Assembly (NCBI RefSeq): GCF_021654855.1
Contig: NZ_AP024202.1
Location: 806,001-870,000, forward strand
Direction: 5' to 3'
DNA length: 64,000 nt
Origin: Thiomicrorhabdus immobilis
GTDB lineage: Bacteria; Pseudomonadota; Gammaproteobacteria; Thiomicrospirales; Thiomicrospiraceae
A model generated the notes under the pieces. It saw only the letters and a list, made by a program, of their open reading frames with translations. It was not told the origin of the DNA and searched no databases. Below are positions 1 to 10,953 of this stretch, in pieces (position 1 is the stretch's first letter; each line of letters starts with the position of its first letter). The position numbers were made by a program, and so were the translations under genes.

Positions 1-430
1 TGCCGTGGATTTCTTCGGCAATTTCATGAATCATCTCATTTTCACCAATCAACACCGGTAGCGTGAATAGGTTAAAGAAAGAGACGTCATGACCACCCGT
101 GGTTGACATGATCCAGCCTGAAATCGGCATCATGATCATCGCAAGATATAAAATACCTTTTACCGCATGGCCTAGAATATGTTCAAACTTGCTGTTAGAG
201 ATTTGTTCAGGGTTCGGGCTGATTTTCAGCCATAATAAACGTACCATCATCAACATGAAAAGACCGATTCCCAATGATTTATGCAGTTGATACATCTCAA
301 GTCTTTCTGGGCCTTTTTCCATTTCATGCATATAGATACCCAAACCAATAAGGCCAATAAACAATGCGGCCGAAAGCCAATGGTTGGCACGAGAAACCAG
401 GCCATAATTTTGTTCACTATTTTTCAACAT
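1..430 (-). CDS. cytochrome b561 family protein (3' end outside window)
   Basis: I translated this from the ATG at 428-430 on the minus strand; the frame stays open to the window edge, so only the first 143 residues are seen. The protein is a membrane-bound di-haem cytochrome b561 of the bacterial CybB/YceJ type, which passes electrons between quinol and a periplasmic partner. Hydrophobic helices lie at about residues 19-34, 53-68 and 92-108. Candidate haem-ligand histidines are H17 (RANHW), H50 (LHKSLG), H84/H88 and H135/H142. It follows the cnoX-like gene by 31 bases and probably ends the mutS-cnoX-cytochrome transcript. The physiological partner cannot be told. Confidence 0.85.
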   Translation of the reverse strand, partial: MLKNSEQNYGLVSRANHWLSAALFIGLIGLGIYMHEMEKGPERLEMYQLHKSLGIGLFMLMMVRLLWLKISPNPEQISNSKFEHILGHAVKGILYLAMIMMPISGWIMSTTGGHDVSFFNLFTLPVLIGENEMIHEIAEEIHG

Positions 431-461
431 TTATATACCCTCTAATTTATATTTTGTATTT

Positions 462-1328
462 TTAATAAAGTAAGCTTTGGAATTTTCTTCGATACATTGT
501 AACCAATTCAGGGGCTTTTGCAGTAAGCATTTCAAAGGCTTTTAAAATGGTTTTTTGCGGCAAACCTTCCTGATAAGTTCGATCGATTGTGAAAAGTTTG
601 AACAGGGTTTGTAGTGCTTTTTCGGCATGGCCGTTGAGCATTAAGTAACCCGCTAAAGCGTAGAGTGCATCAACGTCATTTTGATTTTCTGCCAAGGTCG
701 CTTGAATAACTTCAATCTCAGGTGCTTGCTCCAGCGCTTCAGAAAAGAATAGAATCCCATCAAGTTCTTTACCTTTGGGGTCTTTCTGTGCCTCTTCCGG
801 TAGTTTATAGAACAGGTCTTTGGCCTTGTCCAAGTGCCCGGTGTGTAAATACATTTGCACTAAATCCAGGTGGATCTTGAAGTTGTTGGCGTTCACTTTG
901 GCGGCTTCGCCAAGCAGTTGAATAGCTTGGTCATATTGGCCTTGCGCAAAAGCTTCGCCAGCTTGTTTGCGTAAAACCTCAGAAGGTTCTTCTTTGATAT
1001 TGGCATTTAACATCGATCGATAGGCTTCTTCACTTAATAAGCCTTCGTATTCGGTAACGATATCGCCATCAATAATCAGTTTATAAAGCGGTACGCCAGG
1101 TAAACCAAACTTTTGCGCGATGTCTTTCTCTTTGTCCACATTGAGTTTGGCGAAAATGAACTTGCCGGCCATCTCATTCGCTAACTTTTCCAAGATGGTA
1201 TTGGCGAGCTTACTTTGCTCGTTCAGCGGCGACCAGCAGTTTAGGAGCACCGGAAAACGTTTGGAGTTTCTAATCACCATCTCTTGAATGTTGTTAGCGG
1301 TGATATCGACAATCATGGCTTCAGACAT
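462..1328 (-). CDS. cnoX: thioredoxin-fold/TPR chaperone, CnoX (YbbN) type
   Basis: 288 residues, close to the family length. An N-terminal thioredoxin fold (about 5-110) is followed by TPR-like helices (about 118-288), the layout of CnoX/YbbN, a chaperone that holds unfolded proteins and passes them to GroEL or DnaK. The cis-proline segment GVPLYKLI is present. The active-site stretch reads CWSPLNEQSK (31-40). Aligned with WAPWCGPCK, both redox cysteines are replaced (N36 and S39), so it should not act as a disulfide reductase. It lies 65 bases after mutS on the same strand. The family call is firm; the symbol is by family resemblance. Confidence 0.85.
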   Translation of the reverse strand: MSEAMIVDITANNIQEMVIRNSKRFPVLLNCWSPLNEQSKLANTILEKLANEMAGKFIFAKLNVDKEKDIAQKFGLPGVPLYKLIIDGDIVTEYEGLLSEEAYRSMLNANIKEEPSEVLRKQAGEAFAQGQYDQAIQLLGEAAKVNANNFKIHLDLVQMYLHTGHLDKAKDLFYKLPEEAQKDPKGKELDGILFFSEALEQAPEIEVIQATLAENQNDVDALYALAGYLMLNGHAEKALQTLFKLFTIDRTYQEGLPQKTILKAFEMLTAKAPELVTMYRRKFQSLLY

Positions 1329-1393
1329 GAACTATTTCCTTAATTGATTCTTTTGGTTTAATGCTTGTTGTTTGAACAGTCTGTTAACTTTGA

Positions 1394-4018
1394 TTAACTG
1401 TTTTTTAATGTGGCTTTAAGTTCGTATAACGCATCCAGCGCTTTTCTTGGCGTCAGCTCATTCGGATCAATCTCTTCCAAGAGTTGCTGTACTTTTTCTA
1501 AAGCAGGATTAGGTTGTACGCTAAACATATCAAACTGTTGAATGGGTTCTGCAACTGGACTCGTTTTTGTAGCGGAAGTTGCAGGCGGTGTAGCGTTTTT
1601 TTGAGTAACCGCTTGATTCTCCAGCTGGCTTAAATGCTGTTTAGCCAATTGAATCACATTTTGCGGTACACCTGCCAATGCCGCTACTTGTAAACCATAG
1701 CTTTGTGATGCCGGCCCGTCTTGTACTTGGTGTAGAAATACAATGCTGTCTTGATGCTCTATGGCGTCTAAATGTACGTTGATTGTGTTGTCAAAGCGTT
1801 CATTCAAAGTGGTGAGCTCAAAGTAGTGGGTGGCAAACAGGCAGTAACCTTTCACATTTTGCGCAATGTGTTCCGCAATGGCCCAGGCTAAAGCCAAACC
1901 GTCAAACGTAGAGGTTCCTCGACCCACTTCATCCATCAAAATCAACGAGTTTTCAGTGGCGTGGTGCAAGATGTTAGCGGTTTCCGTCATCTCCACCATA
2001 AAGGTCGATCGCCCCGAGGTCAAATCGTCAGACGCCCCTATGCGAGTGAAGATTCGGTCGATGGGGCCAAGTTCTGCTTTGTCTGCAGGTACGTAGCTGC
2101 CCATAAACGCCATTAAGGTAATCAAAGCCGTTTGGCGCATATAGGTGGACTTACCCCCCATGTTTGGCCCGGTGATAATGTGCAGTTTACGCGTTTCGTT
2201 AAACAAGGCGTCGTTGGGAATAAACGGCTCGTTGGAAACCGCTTCAACCGTTAAATGGCGCCCCTGTTCAATCATCAGGCCTGGTGAATCGGTTAAAACC
2301 GGACGTGTCAAATTCAAGCGTACCGCTTGTTGGGCTAGGTTGACCAATACATCCAATTCAGAAAGTGCGCTGGCACAGTTTTGCAGTTCCGCCAAATGTT
2401 CGTTGAGTTTTTCCAATAAGGCCTGGTAGAGCCATTTTTCACGTGAGAGCGCTTTTTCGCCCGCGCTTAAAATCTTATCTTCAAAGGTTTTAAGTTCTGG
2501 AATGATATAGCGTTCCTGGCCTTTCAAGGTTTGGCGGCGGATATAGTCGGCGGGCACGTTTTCACTTTGCAGTTTGCTGATTTCAATGTAGTAACCATGC
2601 ACACGGTTATAACCGACTTTTAAGGTGGAGATGCCGGTGCGTTCTTTTTCACGTTGCTCCAAGGCTAATAGATAATCACCGGCTTCATTTTTTAAATTCC
2701 GCAACTCATCCAGTTCGGCATCGTAACCTGGGGCGATTACACCGCCGTCACGAATCAGAATGGGCGGGTTATCAATAATCGCGCACTCCAATAGTTCCGC
2801 CAATTCTGGAAAGGTACTCATCCTTGAGGCGAGTTCAGTCAGCTTTTCGGCACTGTTCAAGTTGGCGAGTTGCTGTTGAAAATCGGGCAGGGCGTTTAAG
2901 GTTCTGCCCAGGTGTAAACAATCACGTGGTCGAGCCGAACCTAAGGCCACACGGCTAAGAATACGTTCCATATCGCCGACTTGTTTCAAAGTGGTGCGCA
3001 ATTCGTCGTCTTGGTGATTGGCTAAGATGGTTTCAATCGCATCTAGGCGTTGGTTGATGATCACGCGGTTACGTAATGGCTGGTTAAGCCAGCGTTTGAG
3101 TAATCGGCTACCCATCGCGGTGGCAGTGTGATCCAGAATCGCGGCCAAGGTGTTGCTGGTGCCTCCGGACAGGTTGGTGTCAATTTCTAGGTTGCGCCGA
3201 CTGATCGCATCCAGCACCAAGGTGTCGGTGGTTTGATAAGTATGAAGGCTGGAAATATAAGTCAGGTCACTTTGCAACATGCTTTGTGCATAATGCAAAA
3301 TCACGCCAGAAGCGCTGATAGAAGCCGTTTGGGTGTCGCAACCATAAGCCACTAAATCTTGGGTTTGAAAATGGGCGATTAAACGTTTACGGCAACTGGA
3401 AACATCAAAATGCCAGCTTGGATATCTCACCAGGCCTGGTCGTTTTAAAATGGCTTCTGGCAATTGCTCTCTAAATAAATCATCATCAGGCACTAACAGT
3501 TCAGAAGGTTTCAAACGCTCCACTTCCGCCAGTAATTGGTTAAGGGAGCTCAATTGGGTGGTTTCAAAACGACCGCTGGAAACTTCTAGATACGCTAAAC
3601 CGTATTGGCTGTCTTGCTGGGTAATCGCCACCAATAGGTTTTCATGCCTGTCTTCTAACAGGGCTTCTTCAACTAAAGTGCCCGGGGTGATGACTCGCAC
3701 CACTTTACGCTCAACCGGCCCTTTGCTGGTAGCCGGGTCACCCACTTGTTCACAAATGGCAACCGATTCACCGAGTTTAACCAGTTTGGCTAAATAGCCT
3801 TCTGCCGAGTGATGCGGAATGCCGGCCATAGGAATAGGTTCACCGCCTGACTTGCCTCGAGCGGTAAGGGTGATTTCCAATAAATCAGAGGCTTTCTTAG
3901 CGTCATCAAAAAACAGCTCATAAAAGTCTCCCATTCGGTAAAACAGAAGATGGTTCGGGTGCTCGGCTTTTATGGCTAAGAACTGTTGCATCATTGGGGT
4001 ATGGCTGGTTTTTGTCAT
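1394..4018 (-). CDS. mutS: DNA mismatch repair protein MutS
   Basis: 874 residues, full length for MutS. It recognises mismatches and small loops and recruits MutL in an ATP-dependent way. The mismatch-reading F-x-E motif is F32-Y-E34 in GDFYELFF. The Walker A loop GPNMGGKST is near residue 616, followed by the ABC-type signature region and [13 protein letters not shown] variable linker precedes the C-terminal dimerisation helix ([15 protein letters not shown]). The start codon is 175 bases from the divergent pncC gene. A perfect ACCAGGCCTGGT palindrome lies inside at 3429-3440, and a one-mismatch copy at 2274-2285. Confidence 0.98.
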   Translation of the reverse strand: MTKTSHTPMMQQFLAIKAEHPNHLLFYRMGDFYELFFDDAKKASDLLEITLTARGKSGGEPIPMAGIPHHSAEGYLAKLVKLGESVAICEQVGDPATSKGPVERKVVRVITPGTLVEEALLEDRHENLLVAITQQDSQYGLAYLEVSSGRFETTQLSSLNQLLAEVERLKPSELLVPDDDLFREQLPEAILKRPGLVRYPSWHFDVSSCRKRLIAHFQTQDLVAYGCDTQTASISASGVILHYAQSMLQSDLTYISSLHTYQTTDTLVLDAISRRNLEIDTNLSGGTSNTLAAILDHTATAMGSRLLKRWLNQPLRNRVIINQRLDAIETILANHQDDELRTTLKQVGDMERILSRVALGSARPRDCLHLGRTLNALPDFQQQLANLNSAEKLTELASRMSTFPELAELLECAIIDNPPILIRDGGVIAPGYDAELDELRNLKNEAGDYLLALEQREKERTGISTLKVGYNRVHGYYIEISKLQSENVPADYIRRQTLKGQERYIIPELKTFEDKILSAGEKALSREKWLYQALLEKLNEHLAELQNCASALSELDVLVNLAQQAVRLNLTRPVLTDSPGLMIEQGRHLTVEAVSNEPFIPNDALFNETRKLHIITGPNMGGKSTYMRQTALITLMAFMGSYVPADKAELGPIDRIFTRIGASDDLTSGRSTFMVEMTETANILHHATENSLILMDEVGRGTSTFDGLALAWAIAEHIAQNVKGYCLFATHYFELTTLNERFDNTINVHLDAIEHQDSIVFLHQVQDGPASQSYGLQVAALAGVPQNVIQLAKQHLSQLENQAVTQKNATPPATSATKTSPVAEPIQQFDMFSVQPNPALEKVQQLLEEIDPNELTPRKALDALYELKATLKNS
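3429..3440. repeat. ACCAGGCCTGGT palindrome, copy 1 (inside mutS)
   Basis: Perfect 12-base palindrome. On the coding strand it encodes Pro-Gly-Leu-Val within MutS. It is the first of nine perfect copies in the window and 3.1 kb from the next. Confidence 0.9.
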
Positions 4019-4193
4019 GGTGAGATCTATGGGCGCTTTAACTGTGGTTATTAGAATTTGAATAGAAACTAAAAAAGAGTATGCTATGGCTTATTAATAA
4101 TGTATGCAAGGGCATTATTGGAAAAGGATGTTGAATTAAGGATAAGTTTTTCGTGTTTAAGGCTCTTGTGGCAGTGGCAAAGGATGGATTGAA

Positions 4194-4676
4194 ATGAAGT
4201 TTGAAAGTTTGGTTTCCCAGGTTGGTAAAGCGTTGGTGGATTACGATTCCATGGTGGTTACGGCCGAATCTTGCACTGGCGGAATGATTGCAGAAGCGTT
4301 GACTTCAATTGGTGGAAGCACCGCCTGGTTTGACCGTGCCTATATCACTTATAGCTATGAATCTAAACGTGAGATGCTCGGCGTAAAAGAGATTACCATC
4401 CAGAAAAAAGGTGCGGTTAGCCAAGAGTGTGTTGAGGAGATGGCGTTGGGAGCGTTGCAGCAGTCCCATGCCAAGGTGAGCGTGGCGTGTAGCGGGATTG
4501 CTGGGCCAACCGGTGGCTCACCCGATAAACCTGTCGGAACGGTTTGGTTGGCTTGGGCGGTACAAGGAAAGCAAGAAGTGATTTCACAACGGTTTTTATT
4601 TGATGGCGACCGACAAGCCATTCGAGAGAAAACCACTGAAGCGGCTCTGATGGGAATCATGAAGTTGATCGCTTGA
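4194..4676 (+). CDS. pncC: nicotinamide-nucleotide amidohydrolase, CinA C-terminal domain type
   Basis: 160 residues, matching stand-alone PncC/YgaD proteins that carry only the CinA C-terminal domain. The family hydrolyses NMN to nicotinate mononucleotide in pyridine nucleotide salvage. Diagnostic stretches are TAESCTGGMIAEAL (about 23-36) and the Gly-rich SGIAGPTGGSPDKPVGTVWLA. The N-terminal CinA molybdopterin-binding-like domain is absent. The position just before recA and recX is the usual cinA/pncC-recA-recX arrangement, though a 528-base spacer separates it from recA, so recA probably has its own promoter. Confidence 0.95.
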   Translation: MKFESLVSQVGKALVDYDSMVVTAESCTGGMIAEALTSIGGSTAWFDRAYITYSYESKREMLGVKEITIQKKGAVSQECVEEMALGALQQSHAKVSVACSGIAGPTGGSPDKPVGTVWLAWAVQGKQEVISQRFLFDGDRQAIREKTTEAALMGIMKLIA

Positions 4677-5204
4677 TTCATTTGCCAGTTTGATAATTTC
4701 TTTTATAAATTCAGCAATTAATCGATGTGCATCGCTATTTAGTGACTAGGATTTGTATTTAATTTATGGGATAATTTATGGCTAACATTTCACTAGGACA
4801 GTTATTGATTCGCTCCTGGATAGATGTTGGTGTTTAAAACCCGCGAGAGATTCATGCGATATAGGGTTTTACAGTTAGAAAGAATTTGCTAAACCTTTGT
4901 TTTAGCCAAATATTTTGCCGTTGTTAACAAGGATTCTTGATGATGAAAAGGCGAGTTGGCGAGCAAGGGTTTTTTATTGGAAGCGCGAAAGTTAAGTGTT
5001 TGTGATAATGAAAAGATAAAACTTTTCAAAAGCTTGAAAAAAAAGTTTAGAAATGGTGTGAGATTGTGTTTCTAACTTTAGCTTTTTTAGGTAACGATAA
5101 AAAGCGAAAAAAGACTTAAAGATGGATACTGAAGATAGATATTGAATGATATCAATATTGAATAGATTTTATGTCTAAACATGCAACCAAAAGGATACCA
5201 GTAG
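4677..5204. other. 528-base spacer between pncC and recA
   Basis: No convincing gene was seen. No copy of the Escherichia-type LexA box (CTGT-N8-ACAG) was found by eye. The only structured element close to recA is an inverted repeat at 5139-5158: arms ATATTGA and TCAATAT around six bases. It contains a 9-of-10 match to the FNR half-site pair (TTGAA-TGAT-ATCAA, 5142-5155). A 19-codon frame at 4778-4837 starts MANISLGQLLI but has no supporting context. Confidence 0.5.
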
Positions 5205-6233
5205 ATGGATGAGAACAAGAAAAAAGCATTAGATGCCGCTTTAGGCCAGATTGAAAAGCAATTTGGTAAAGGTTCAATTATGCGTATGGGTGACAGTACT
5301 GTGCCACGCGATATCGAAGCGGTTTCTACTGGTTCTCTTGGTTTGGATATGGCTTTAGGCATAGGCGGGCTACCTAAAGGCCGTATTGTTGAAATCTACG
5401 GTCCTGAATCATCAGGTAAAACGACATTAACGCTACATGCCATTGCTGAGATGCAAAAGGCGGGTGGCACTGCGGCTTTTATCGATGCTGAGCACGCTTT
5501 GGACCCTATCTATGCCGAAAAACTAGGGGTGGATGTGGATAACCTTTTAGTTTCTCAGCCAGATACCGGTGAGCAAGCGTTGGAGATTACCGATTCTCTA
5601 GTGCGTTCAGGCGCAGTGGATGTGGTGGTGATTGACTCGGTTGCCGCCTTAACGCCAAAAGCAGAGATTGAAGGCGATATGGGGGATTCTCATATGGGTC
5701 TTCAAGCGCGTTTAATGTCTCAAGCGTTACGTAAGTTAACCGCAAACATCAAGCGTACCAATACCTTGGTGATTTTCATCAACCAGATTCGTATGAAAAT
5801 TGGTGTGATGTTCGGTAATCCGGAAACCACAACGGGTGGTAATGCGCTTAAGTTCTATGCTTCTGTACGTTTGGACATTCGTCGTATTGGCGCGATTAAG
5901 AAAGGTGATGAGATCTTAGGTAACGAAACTCGCGTTAAAGTGGTTAAAAACAAAGTATCGCCGCCATTCAAACAGGTTGAATTTGACATCCTTTACGGCC
6001 AAGGGATTTCTCGTGAAGGTGAGATTATCGATCTAGGCGTTAAAGAGAAACTGATTGAAAAGTCGGGCTCTTGGTATGCCTATAACGGCGCTAAGATTGG
6101 CCAAGGTAAGGATAATGTCCGCCAGTATTTGATTGATAATCCTGCGATTGCTGAAGAGTTGATGGACAAGATTAAAGTCGCGGTTATGCCAGCCAAAAAA
6201 GTAGCTGCAGATGTCGAAGAGTTTGTTGAATAA
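5205..6233 (+). CDS. recA: recombinase RecA
   Basis: 342 residues. RecA polymerises on single-stranded DNA, drives strand exchange and triggers LexA self-cleavage. The Walker A loop GPESSGKTT is at residues 66-74. The L1/L2 DNA-binding region ([19 protein letters not shown] and [21 protein letters not shown]) and the interface stretch [17 protein letters not shown] are intact. The start ATG follows AAAGGATACC with good spacing. recX begins 28 bases after the stop and is probably co-transcribed. No SOS box was recognised upstream. Confidence 0.99.
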   Translation: MDENKKKALDAALGQIEKQFGKGSIMRMGDSTVPRDIEAVSTGSLGLDMALGIGGLPKGRIVEIYGPESSGKTTLTLHAIAEMQKAGGTAAFIDAEHALDPIYAEKLGVDVDNLLVSQPDTGEQALEITDSLVRSGAVDVVVIDSVAALTPKAEIEGDMGDSHMGLQARLMSQALRKLTANIKRTNTLVIFINQIRMKIGVMFGNPETTTGGNALKFYASVRLDIRRIGAIKKGDEILGNETRVKVVKNKVSPPFKQVEFDILYGQGISREGEIIDLGVKEKLIEKSGSWYAYNGAKIGQGKDNVRQYLIDNPAIAEELMDKIKVAVMPAKKVAADVEEFVE

Positions 6234-6261
6234 ACTTCTTTAAGCCATCTTTGAATACGTT

Positions 6262-6906
6262 TTGAAAAGCGCGGAAGAGTTTTTAGCAGAGTTGGGATTG
6301 AAGTCGGGGGCGGATTTAGGATTAGATTCGCCTGCTGAGTTAACTTCGGGCCAAAAAACACCTCAAACAAACGGGCTTTTTGAAGCGGGCAGAATTGATG
6401 GCATAACAGTCGCTGACGTAGCGGAGTTAAGCCAAAAAATCGAAGCCAAAGCGGTGGCGCTTTTAGCGATGCGAGAGCATGGTGCAAAAGAGTTAAGGCA
6501 AAAGCTATTGACCAAGTTTCCAGAAACGCCTGAGTTGTTGGCGCAATATGCGGAACAACCAGGCCTGGTCAAACGGTTGGTGAGTGAGGTGATTGAACTT
6601 TGCCGAATGAATAATTGGCAGAGTGATGAACGCTACATTGAACAAGCGGTTCGCAATTATGTCGATAAAGGACATGGTCCGCAAAAGATTCGACAAAAGT
6701 TGCAGCAGACTTGTGATGATTCCGCCTTGATTTCAGCCGCTTTAGATTGGGATGAATCAGATTGGGCGGAATTGGCGCAGAGGGTTTTAGAAAAAAAATA
6801 TGGCGACGCTAAAAAACCAGCGGAGCAAAAAGAGCAAGCACGGCGAATGCGTTTTTTACAAAGCCGTGGCTTTGCCCCAAGTACAATTTGGAAAGCATTT
6901 CGATAA
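6262..6906 (+). CDS. recX: RecA regulator RecX, with an N-terminal extension
   Basis: 214 residues from a TTG start, against about 150-165 in typical RecX. The RecX core begins near residue 53 ([24 protein letters not shown]) and carries the three-helix repeats, including [29 protein letters not shown]. RecX caps and restrains RecA filaments. The first 50 or so residues ([23 protein letters not shown]) are acidic and resemble no domain I know. No better in-frame start was found before the core. It sits 28 bases behind recA. A perfect ACCAGGCCTGGT lies inside at 6558-6569. Confidence 0.92.
   Translation: MKSAEEFLAELGLKSGADLGLDSPAELTSGQKTPQTNGLFEAGRIDGITVADVAELSQKIEAKAVALLAMREHGAKELRQKLLTKFPETPELLAQYAEQPGLVKRLVSEVIELCRMNNWQSDERYIEQAVRNYVDKGHGPQKIRQKLQQTCDDSALISAALDWDESDWAELAQRVLEKKYGDAKKPAEQKEQARRMRFLQSRGFAPSTIWKAFR
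6558..6569. repeat. ACCAGGCCTGGT palindrome, copy 2 (inside recX)
   Basis: Perfect 12-base copy encoding Pro-Gly-Leu-Val in RecX. Confidence 0.9.
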
Positions 6907-7036
6907 TGGTTGTTTAAAACGATTTCGTTCGGTTTTCCAAAACGTATTTTCAGCCAATTATCAGATTGACGGGTTGGCAACAAGACAGACAGTAAACAGA
7001 TTTACAGAATTTATAAACTTTAAGGTTATTTTCACT

Positions 7037-9628
7037 ATGACGAGTGCCGAACTCAGAAAAGCTTTTCTAGATTATTTCGTTAAGCAAAACCATACAGCAG
7101 TCCATTCCAGTCCTGTTGTGCCGGGTAATGATCCTACATTGTTATTCACCAATGCGGGAATGGTTCAGTTTAAAGAGACTTTTTTAGGTCAAGAGCAGCG
7201 TGAATATACACGCGCTACCAGTGTGCAGCGTTGTATCCGTGCAGGTGGTAAACACAATGACTTGGAAAACGTCGGCTACACTGCTCGCCATCATACATTC
7301 TTTGAAATGTTGGGTAACTTCAGTTTTGGTGATTATTTCAAACATGAAGCCATCAAGTTTGCCTGGGATTTCTTAACCAATGAACTGGGTCTGCCTGAAG
7401 AGAAGTTATGGGTGACCGTTTTTGAAGAAGATGAAGAGACGGCAGGGATTTGGTTAAACGAAATGGGCATCAGCCCAGAGCGTTTCTCGCGTTGTGGGGC
7501 TAAAGATAACTTCTGGCAAATGGGGGATACAGGCCCTTGTGGACCATGTACGGAAATCTTCTATGATCACGGCGCTGATGTTGCTGGTGGGCCTCCAGGT
7601 TCTCCTGATGAAGACGGTGACCGTTATATCGAGATTTGGAACCTGGTGTTCATGCAGTTCGACCGTGCTGCGGACGGCACCTTGACTCCGCTACCAAAAC
7701 CATCGGTTGATACCGGTATGGGTTTGGAACGTCTTGCCGCGGTTATGCAAAATGTGCATAACAACTACGATATTGACCTGTTCCAGGCAATCGTTAAAAA
7801 AGCCGCAGAGTTGACCCATCAAACCGATTTAACCAACAGTTCGTTGCGTGTTATCGCCGACCATATCCGTTCTTGTGCATTCACTATCGTAGATGGTGTT
7901 TTACCCTCTAACGAAGGTCGTGGTTATGTGCTTCGCCGTATTATCCGTCGTGCGATTCGTCATGGTTATAAGCTAGGTATGAATGATGTGTTCTTCTACA
8001 AGCTGGTTCCGGTATTGGTCGAACAGATGGGTGAAGCTTATCCTGAATTGGCTAAAGAACAAGCCAATGTTGAACGTGCTTTAAAACTTGAAGAAGAGCG
8101 TTTTGCGGAGACACTTGAAAACGGTATGAAACTGTTGGAAGAGTATATTGCCGGCATGGATGGTTCGGTCATCGCCGGTGAGATTGCGTTTAAGCTTTAT
8201 GATACTTACGGTTTCCCATTAGATTTGACCGCTGATGTTGCGCGTGAAAGAAACTTAACCGTTGATGAAGCTGGCTTTGAAAAATCTATGGAAGCTCAGC
8301 GTGAACGTGCACGTTCTGCCAGTAATTTTGCGGCCCAGACGACAGGCAAGATCGACTATTCCGGTGAAACTCAGTTTGTGGGTTATGACCGTGATGAAGC
8401 GGAAGCGAAAGTGATGGCGATCTTTGTTGATGGCACTTCGGTTGATTCTATTGCGGAAGGTACAGAAGCGGTGGTCATTTTAGGTAGAACACCGTTCTAT
8501 GCAGAGTCAGGTGGGCAAGTTGGTGATACCGGAAGTTTAACCGAAGGGATGCATAGCTTTCATGTCAACAACTGTCAGAAGCAAGGTAAGACTTTCTTGC
8601 ATATGGGCGTGGCGACTGCGGGCACACTTTCAGTTGGTCAAGTTTTAACCGCTCGTATCGATGTGAATGGCCGTCGTTCTTCTGAACGTAACCACTCGGC
8701 AACGCATTTGCTACATGCGGCCTTAAGAACTGTTTTAGGCACACATGTTCAGCAAAAAGGTTCTTTGGTTACGCCAGATAGATTACGTTTCGACTTCTCT
8801 CATTTTGAACCAATCAAACCAGAACAGCTACTTGAAATTGAAAAGTTGGTGAACCAGAACATTATGCTTAACAACCCTGTCGGCACCAATGAAATGGATA
8901 TTGAATCGGCTAAAGAAAAGGGCGCGATGGCTCTGTTTGGTGAGAAGTATGGTGATGTGGTTCGTGTGGTTGATATGGGAGATTTCTCGGTTGAACTTTG
9001 CGGTGGTACCCATGTTTGTTCTACCGGGCAAATCGGCCCATTTAGGTTACTTTCTGAAACCGGTATTGCCTCTGGCGTTCGCCGTATTGAAGCGGTGACA
9101 GGTGAAGGTGCTTGGGCAGCCATTTACGAAGATGATAAGACGTTGTTAAATGTTGCGGCAACCGTTAAAGCGGATAAAAACCAAGTGGAAACCAAGGTTG
9201 CACAACTGGTAGCTGACCATAAAGAACTTGAAAAACAGTTTAAACAGTTACAGTCAAAAATGGCTTCTTCTCAGGGTGATGATCTTGCAAATCAGGCTGT
9301 TAAAGTGGGTGATGTGAGTATTCTTGCCGCTCAGCTTGAAGGCGCGGATGTCAATACTCTACGTGAAACGTTAGACAAACTGAAAGATAAATTAGCCCCT
9401 GCGGCGATTGTTCTAGCAGCGGTTGATGGAGACAAAGTGACCTTGGTTGCCGGTGTTTCTAAAGAAGTGACCGGTACATTCAAAGCGGGTGAGTTGGTTA
9501 ACCATGTTGCACAACAAGTTGGTGGTAAAGGTGGCGGTCGTCCTGATATGGCTCAAGCCGGTGGTAAAGATCCAAGTAAGTTGGCAGAGGCTTTAGCGTC
9601 TGTTCAAGTGTGGGCTGAATCAAAATAA
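7037..9628 (+). CDS. alaS: alanyl-tRNA synthetase
   Basis: 863 residues from the ATG at 7037, whose product [14 protein letters not shown] matches the usual AlaRS N-terminus. The frame is open a further 79 codons upstream but that part overlaps recX and is not family-like. The order is class II catalytic core ([20 protein letters not shown]), tRNA recognition domain, editing domain with the zinc-binding HxxxH of [12 protein letters not shown] and CGGTHV, and the C-terminal C-Ala domain with the Gly-rich [15 protein letters not shown]. It charges tRNA-Ala and clears Ser/Gly mischarging. lysC follows by 49 bases. Confidence 0.98.
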   Translation: MTSAELRKAFLDYFVKQNHTAVHSSPVVPGNDPTLLFTNAGMVQFKETFLGQEQREYTRATSVQRCIRAGGKHNDLENVGYTARHHTFFEMLGNFSFGDYFKHEAIKFAWDFLTNELGLPEEKLWVTVFEEDEETAGIWLNEMGISPERFSRCGAKDNFWQMGDTGPCGPCTEIFYDHGADVAGGPPGSPDEDGDRYIEIWNLVFMQFDRAADGTLTPLPKPSVDTGMGLERLAAVMQNVHNNYDIDLFQAIVKKAAELTHQTDLTNSSLRVIADHIRSCAFTIVDGVLPSNEGRGYVLRRIIRRAIRHGYKLGMNDVFFYKLVPVLVEQMGEAYPELAKEQANVERALKLEEERFAETLENGMKLLEEYIAGMDGSVIAGEIAFKLYDTYGFPLDLTADVARERNLTVDEAGFEKSMEAQRERARSASNFAAQTTGKIDYSGETQFVGYDRDEAEAKVMAIFVDGTSVDSIAEGTEAVVILGRTPFYAESGGQVGDTGSLTEGMHSFHVNNCQKQGKTFLHMGVATAGTLSVGQVLTARIDVNGRRSSERNHSATHLLHAALRTVLGTHVQQKGSLVTPDRLRFDFSHFEPIKPEQLLEIEKLVNQNIMLNNPVGTNEMDIESAKEKGAMALFGEKYGDVVRVVDMGDFSVELCGGTHVCSTGQIGPFRLLSETGIASGVRRIEAVTGEGAWAAIYEDDKTLLNVAATVKADKNQVETKVAQLVADHKELEKQFKQLQSKMASSQGDDLANQAVKVGDVSILAAQLEGADVNTLRETLDKLKDKLAPAAIVLAAVDGDKVTLVAGVSKEVTGTFKAGELVNHVAQQVGGKGGGRPDMAQAGGKDPSKLAEALASVQVWAESK

Positions 9629-9677
9629 TTGCGTTGATTGACCTCAGGGTCAAAATTAATATAAAGATATAGAAAAA

Positions 9678-10904
9678 ATGGCATTAATTGTTCAAAAATT
9701 TGGCGGTACTTCGGTCGGAAATGTCGAACGTATCCAACATGTTGCAACACAGGTTGCTAAAAGTGTCAGTGAAGGTAATCAGGTTGTGGTTGCCGTATCG
9801 GCAATGAGTGGCGAAACCAACCGTTTAACGGCTTTAGCCCAAGAGATGCAATCTCGTCCATCTAAACGTGAAATGGATGTTTTATTAACGACCGGTGAGC
9901 AAGTGACCATCGCTTTATTAAGTATGGCATTGCAGGAAAGAGGTTGTCCGGCAATCTCTTACACGGGCTGGCAAGTTCCAATTACCACGGATAATGTTCA
10001 CTCGAAAGCTCGTATTGAGAAGATTGATGGCGAGAAGATTCTGGCTCAGGTTGCTCAAGGTAAAGTGGTGGTGGTTGCCGGTTTTCAGGGTGTGACTACG
10101 GACGGTGATATCACGACTTTAGGACGCGGTGGTTCCGATACCACAGCGGTGGCTTTGGCGGCGGCTTTGAATGCCGATGAGTGTCAGATCTATACGGATG
10201 TGGACGGTGTCTATACCACCGACCCTCGTGTTGTGCCTGAAGCCAAACGCCTAGAAAGAGTCACTTATGACGAGATGCTTGAATTAGCCAGTTTAGGAGC
10301 AAAGGTTCTGCAGATTCGTTCAGTAGAGTTTGCCAGCAAATACAATGTACCATTAAGAGTATTGTCCTCCATGAAAGAAGGTGGCGGGACTTTAATAACC
10401 ACAGAAGATAACTTTAAGGATAATGATATGGAAAAGCCACTCATTTCAGGAATTGCGTTCAGCCGAGATGAGGCCAAGTTGATGATTTTAGGTGTGCCGG
10501 ATAAGCCAGGTGTGGCTTACCAAATTTTAGGGCCTATTTCTGATGCGAATATTGAAATTGATATGATTATCCAGAACCAAGGTGTGGATGGAAATACCGA
10601 TTTCACCTTTACGGTTAGCCGTAATGATATGGAGCCGGCGTTTGAAATTCTAGAGGGCATTGCCACTCAGCTGGGTGCGCGTGAAGTTTTATCTGACGAC
10701 ACCATTGTTAAAATCTCTATGGTGGGTGTCGGCATGAAGTCTCACTCAGGGATTGCCAGTACTATGTTTAAAACATTGGCGGAAAATGATATTAACATCC
10801 AAATGATTGGTACGACGGAAATTAAAATTTCTGTGGTCATTGATGAGCCTAGTTTAGAGTTGGCGGTTCAATCGTTACATGAAGCGTTTGAATTGGATAA
10901 ATAG
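9678..10904 (+). CDS. lysC: aspartate kinase
   Basis: 408 residues, the length of monofunctional aspartokinases with two ACT domains. It phosphorylates aspartate, the first step to lysine, threonine, methionine and diaminopimelate. The kinase signature VQKFGGTSVG is at residues 5-14, with TTLGRGGSDTTAVALAAAL further on. The C-terminal third holds the ACT pair (ISGIAFSRDEAKLMILGVPDKPG and VSMVGVGMKSHSGIASTMF-like stretches), pointing to feedback control by lysine and/or threonine. A strong terminator hairpin follows at 10929-10953. Confidence 0.97.
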   Translation: MALIVQKFGGTSVGNVERIQHVATQVAKSVSEGNQVVVAVSAMSGETNRLTALAQEMQSRPSKREMDVLLTTGEQVTIALLSMALQERGCPAISYTGWQVPITTDNVHSKARIEKIDGEKILAQVAQGKVVVVAGFQGVTTDGDITTLGRGGSDTTAVALAAALNADECQIYTDVDGVYTTDPRVVPEAKRLERVTYDEMLELASLGAKVLQIRSVEFASKYNVPLRVLSSMKEGGGTLITTEDNFKDNDMEKPLISGIAFSRDEAKLMILGVPDKPGVAYQILGPISDANIEIDMIIQNQGVDGNTDFTFTVSRNDMEPAFEILEGIATQLGAREVLSDDTIVKISMVGVGMKSHSGIASTMFKTLAENDINIQMIGTTEIKISVVIDEPSLELAVQSLHEAFELDK

Positions 10905-10928
10905 ACCGTTAATTTACTCGCTTGATTT

Positions 10929-10953
10929 AAAACCTGCTTCGGCAGGTTTTTTT
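10929..10953 (+). terminator. rho-independent terminator after lysC
   Basis: Stem AACCTGC / GCAGGTT with a TTCG tetraloop, then a run of T. The same hairpin recurs after the beta-propeller lipoprotein gene at 14215-14240. Confidence 0.9.

Noticed and set aside
4778-4837. 19-codon frame MANISLGQLLI resembling the start of TatA
   Set aside because: Only about ten residues match, there is no membrane helix or continuation, and no conserved context; probably chance.
6800-7036. In-frame 79-codon extension of alaS
   Set aside because: It overlaps recX, and the AlaRS family starts at [10 protein letters not shown]; the extension is not synthetase-like.
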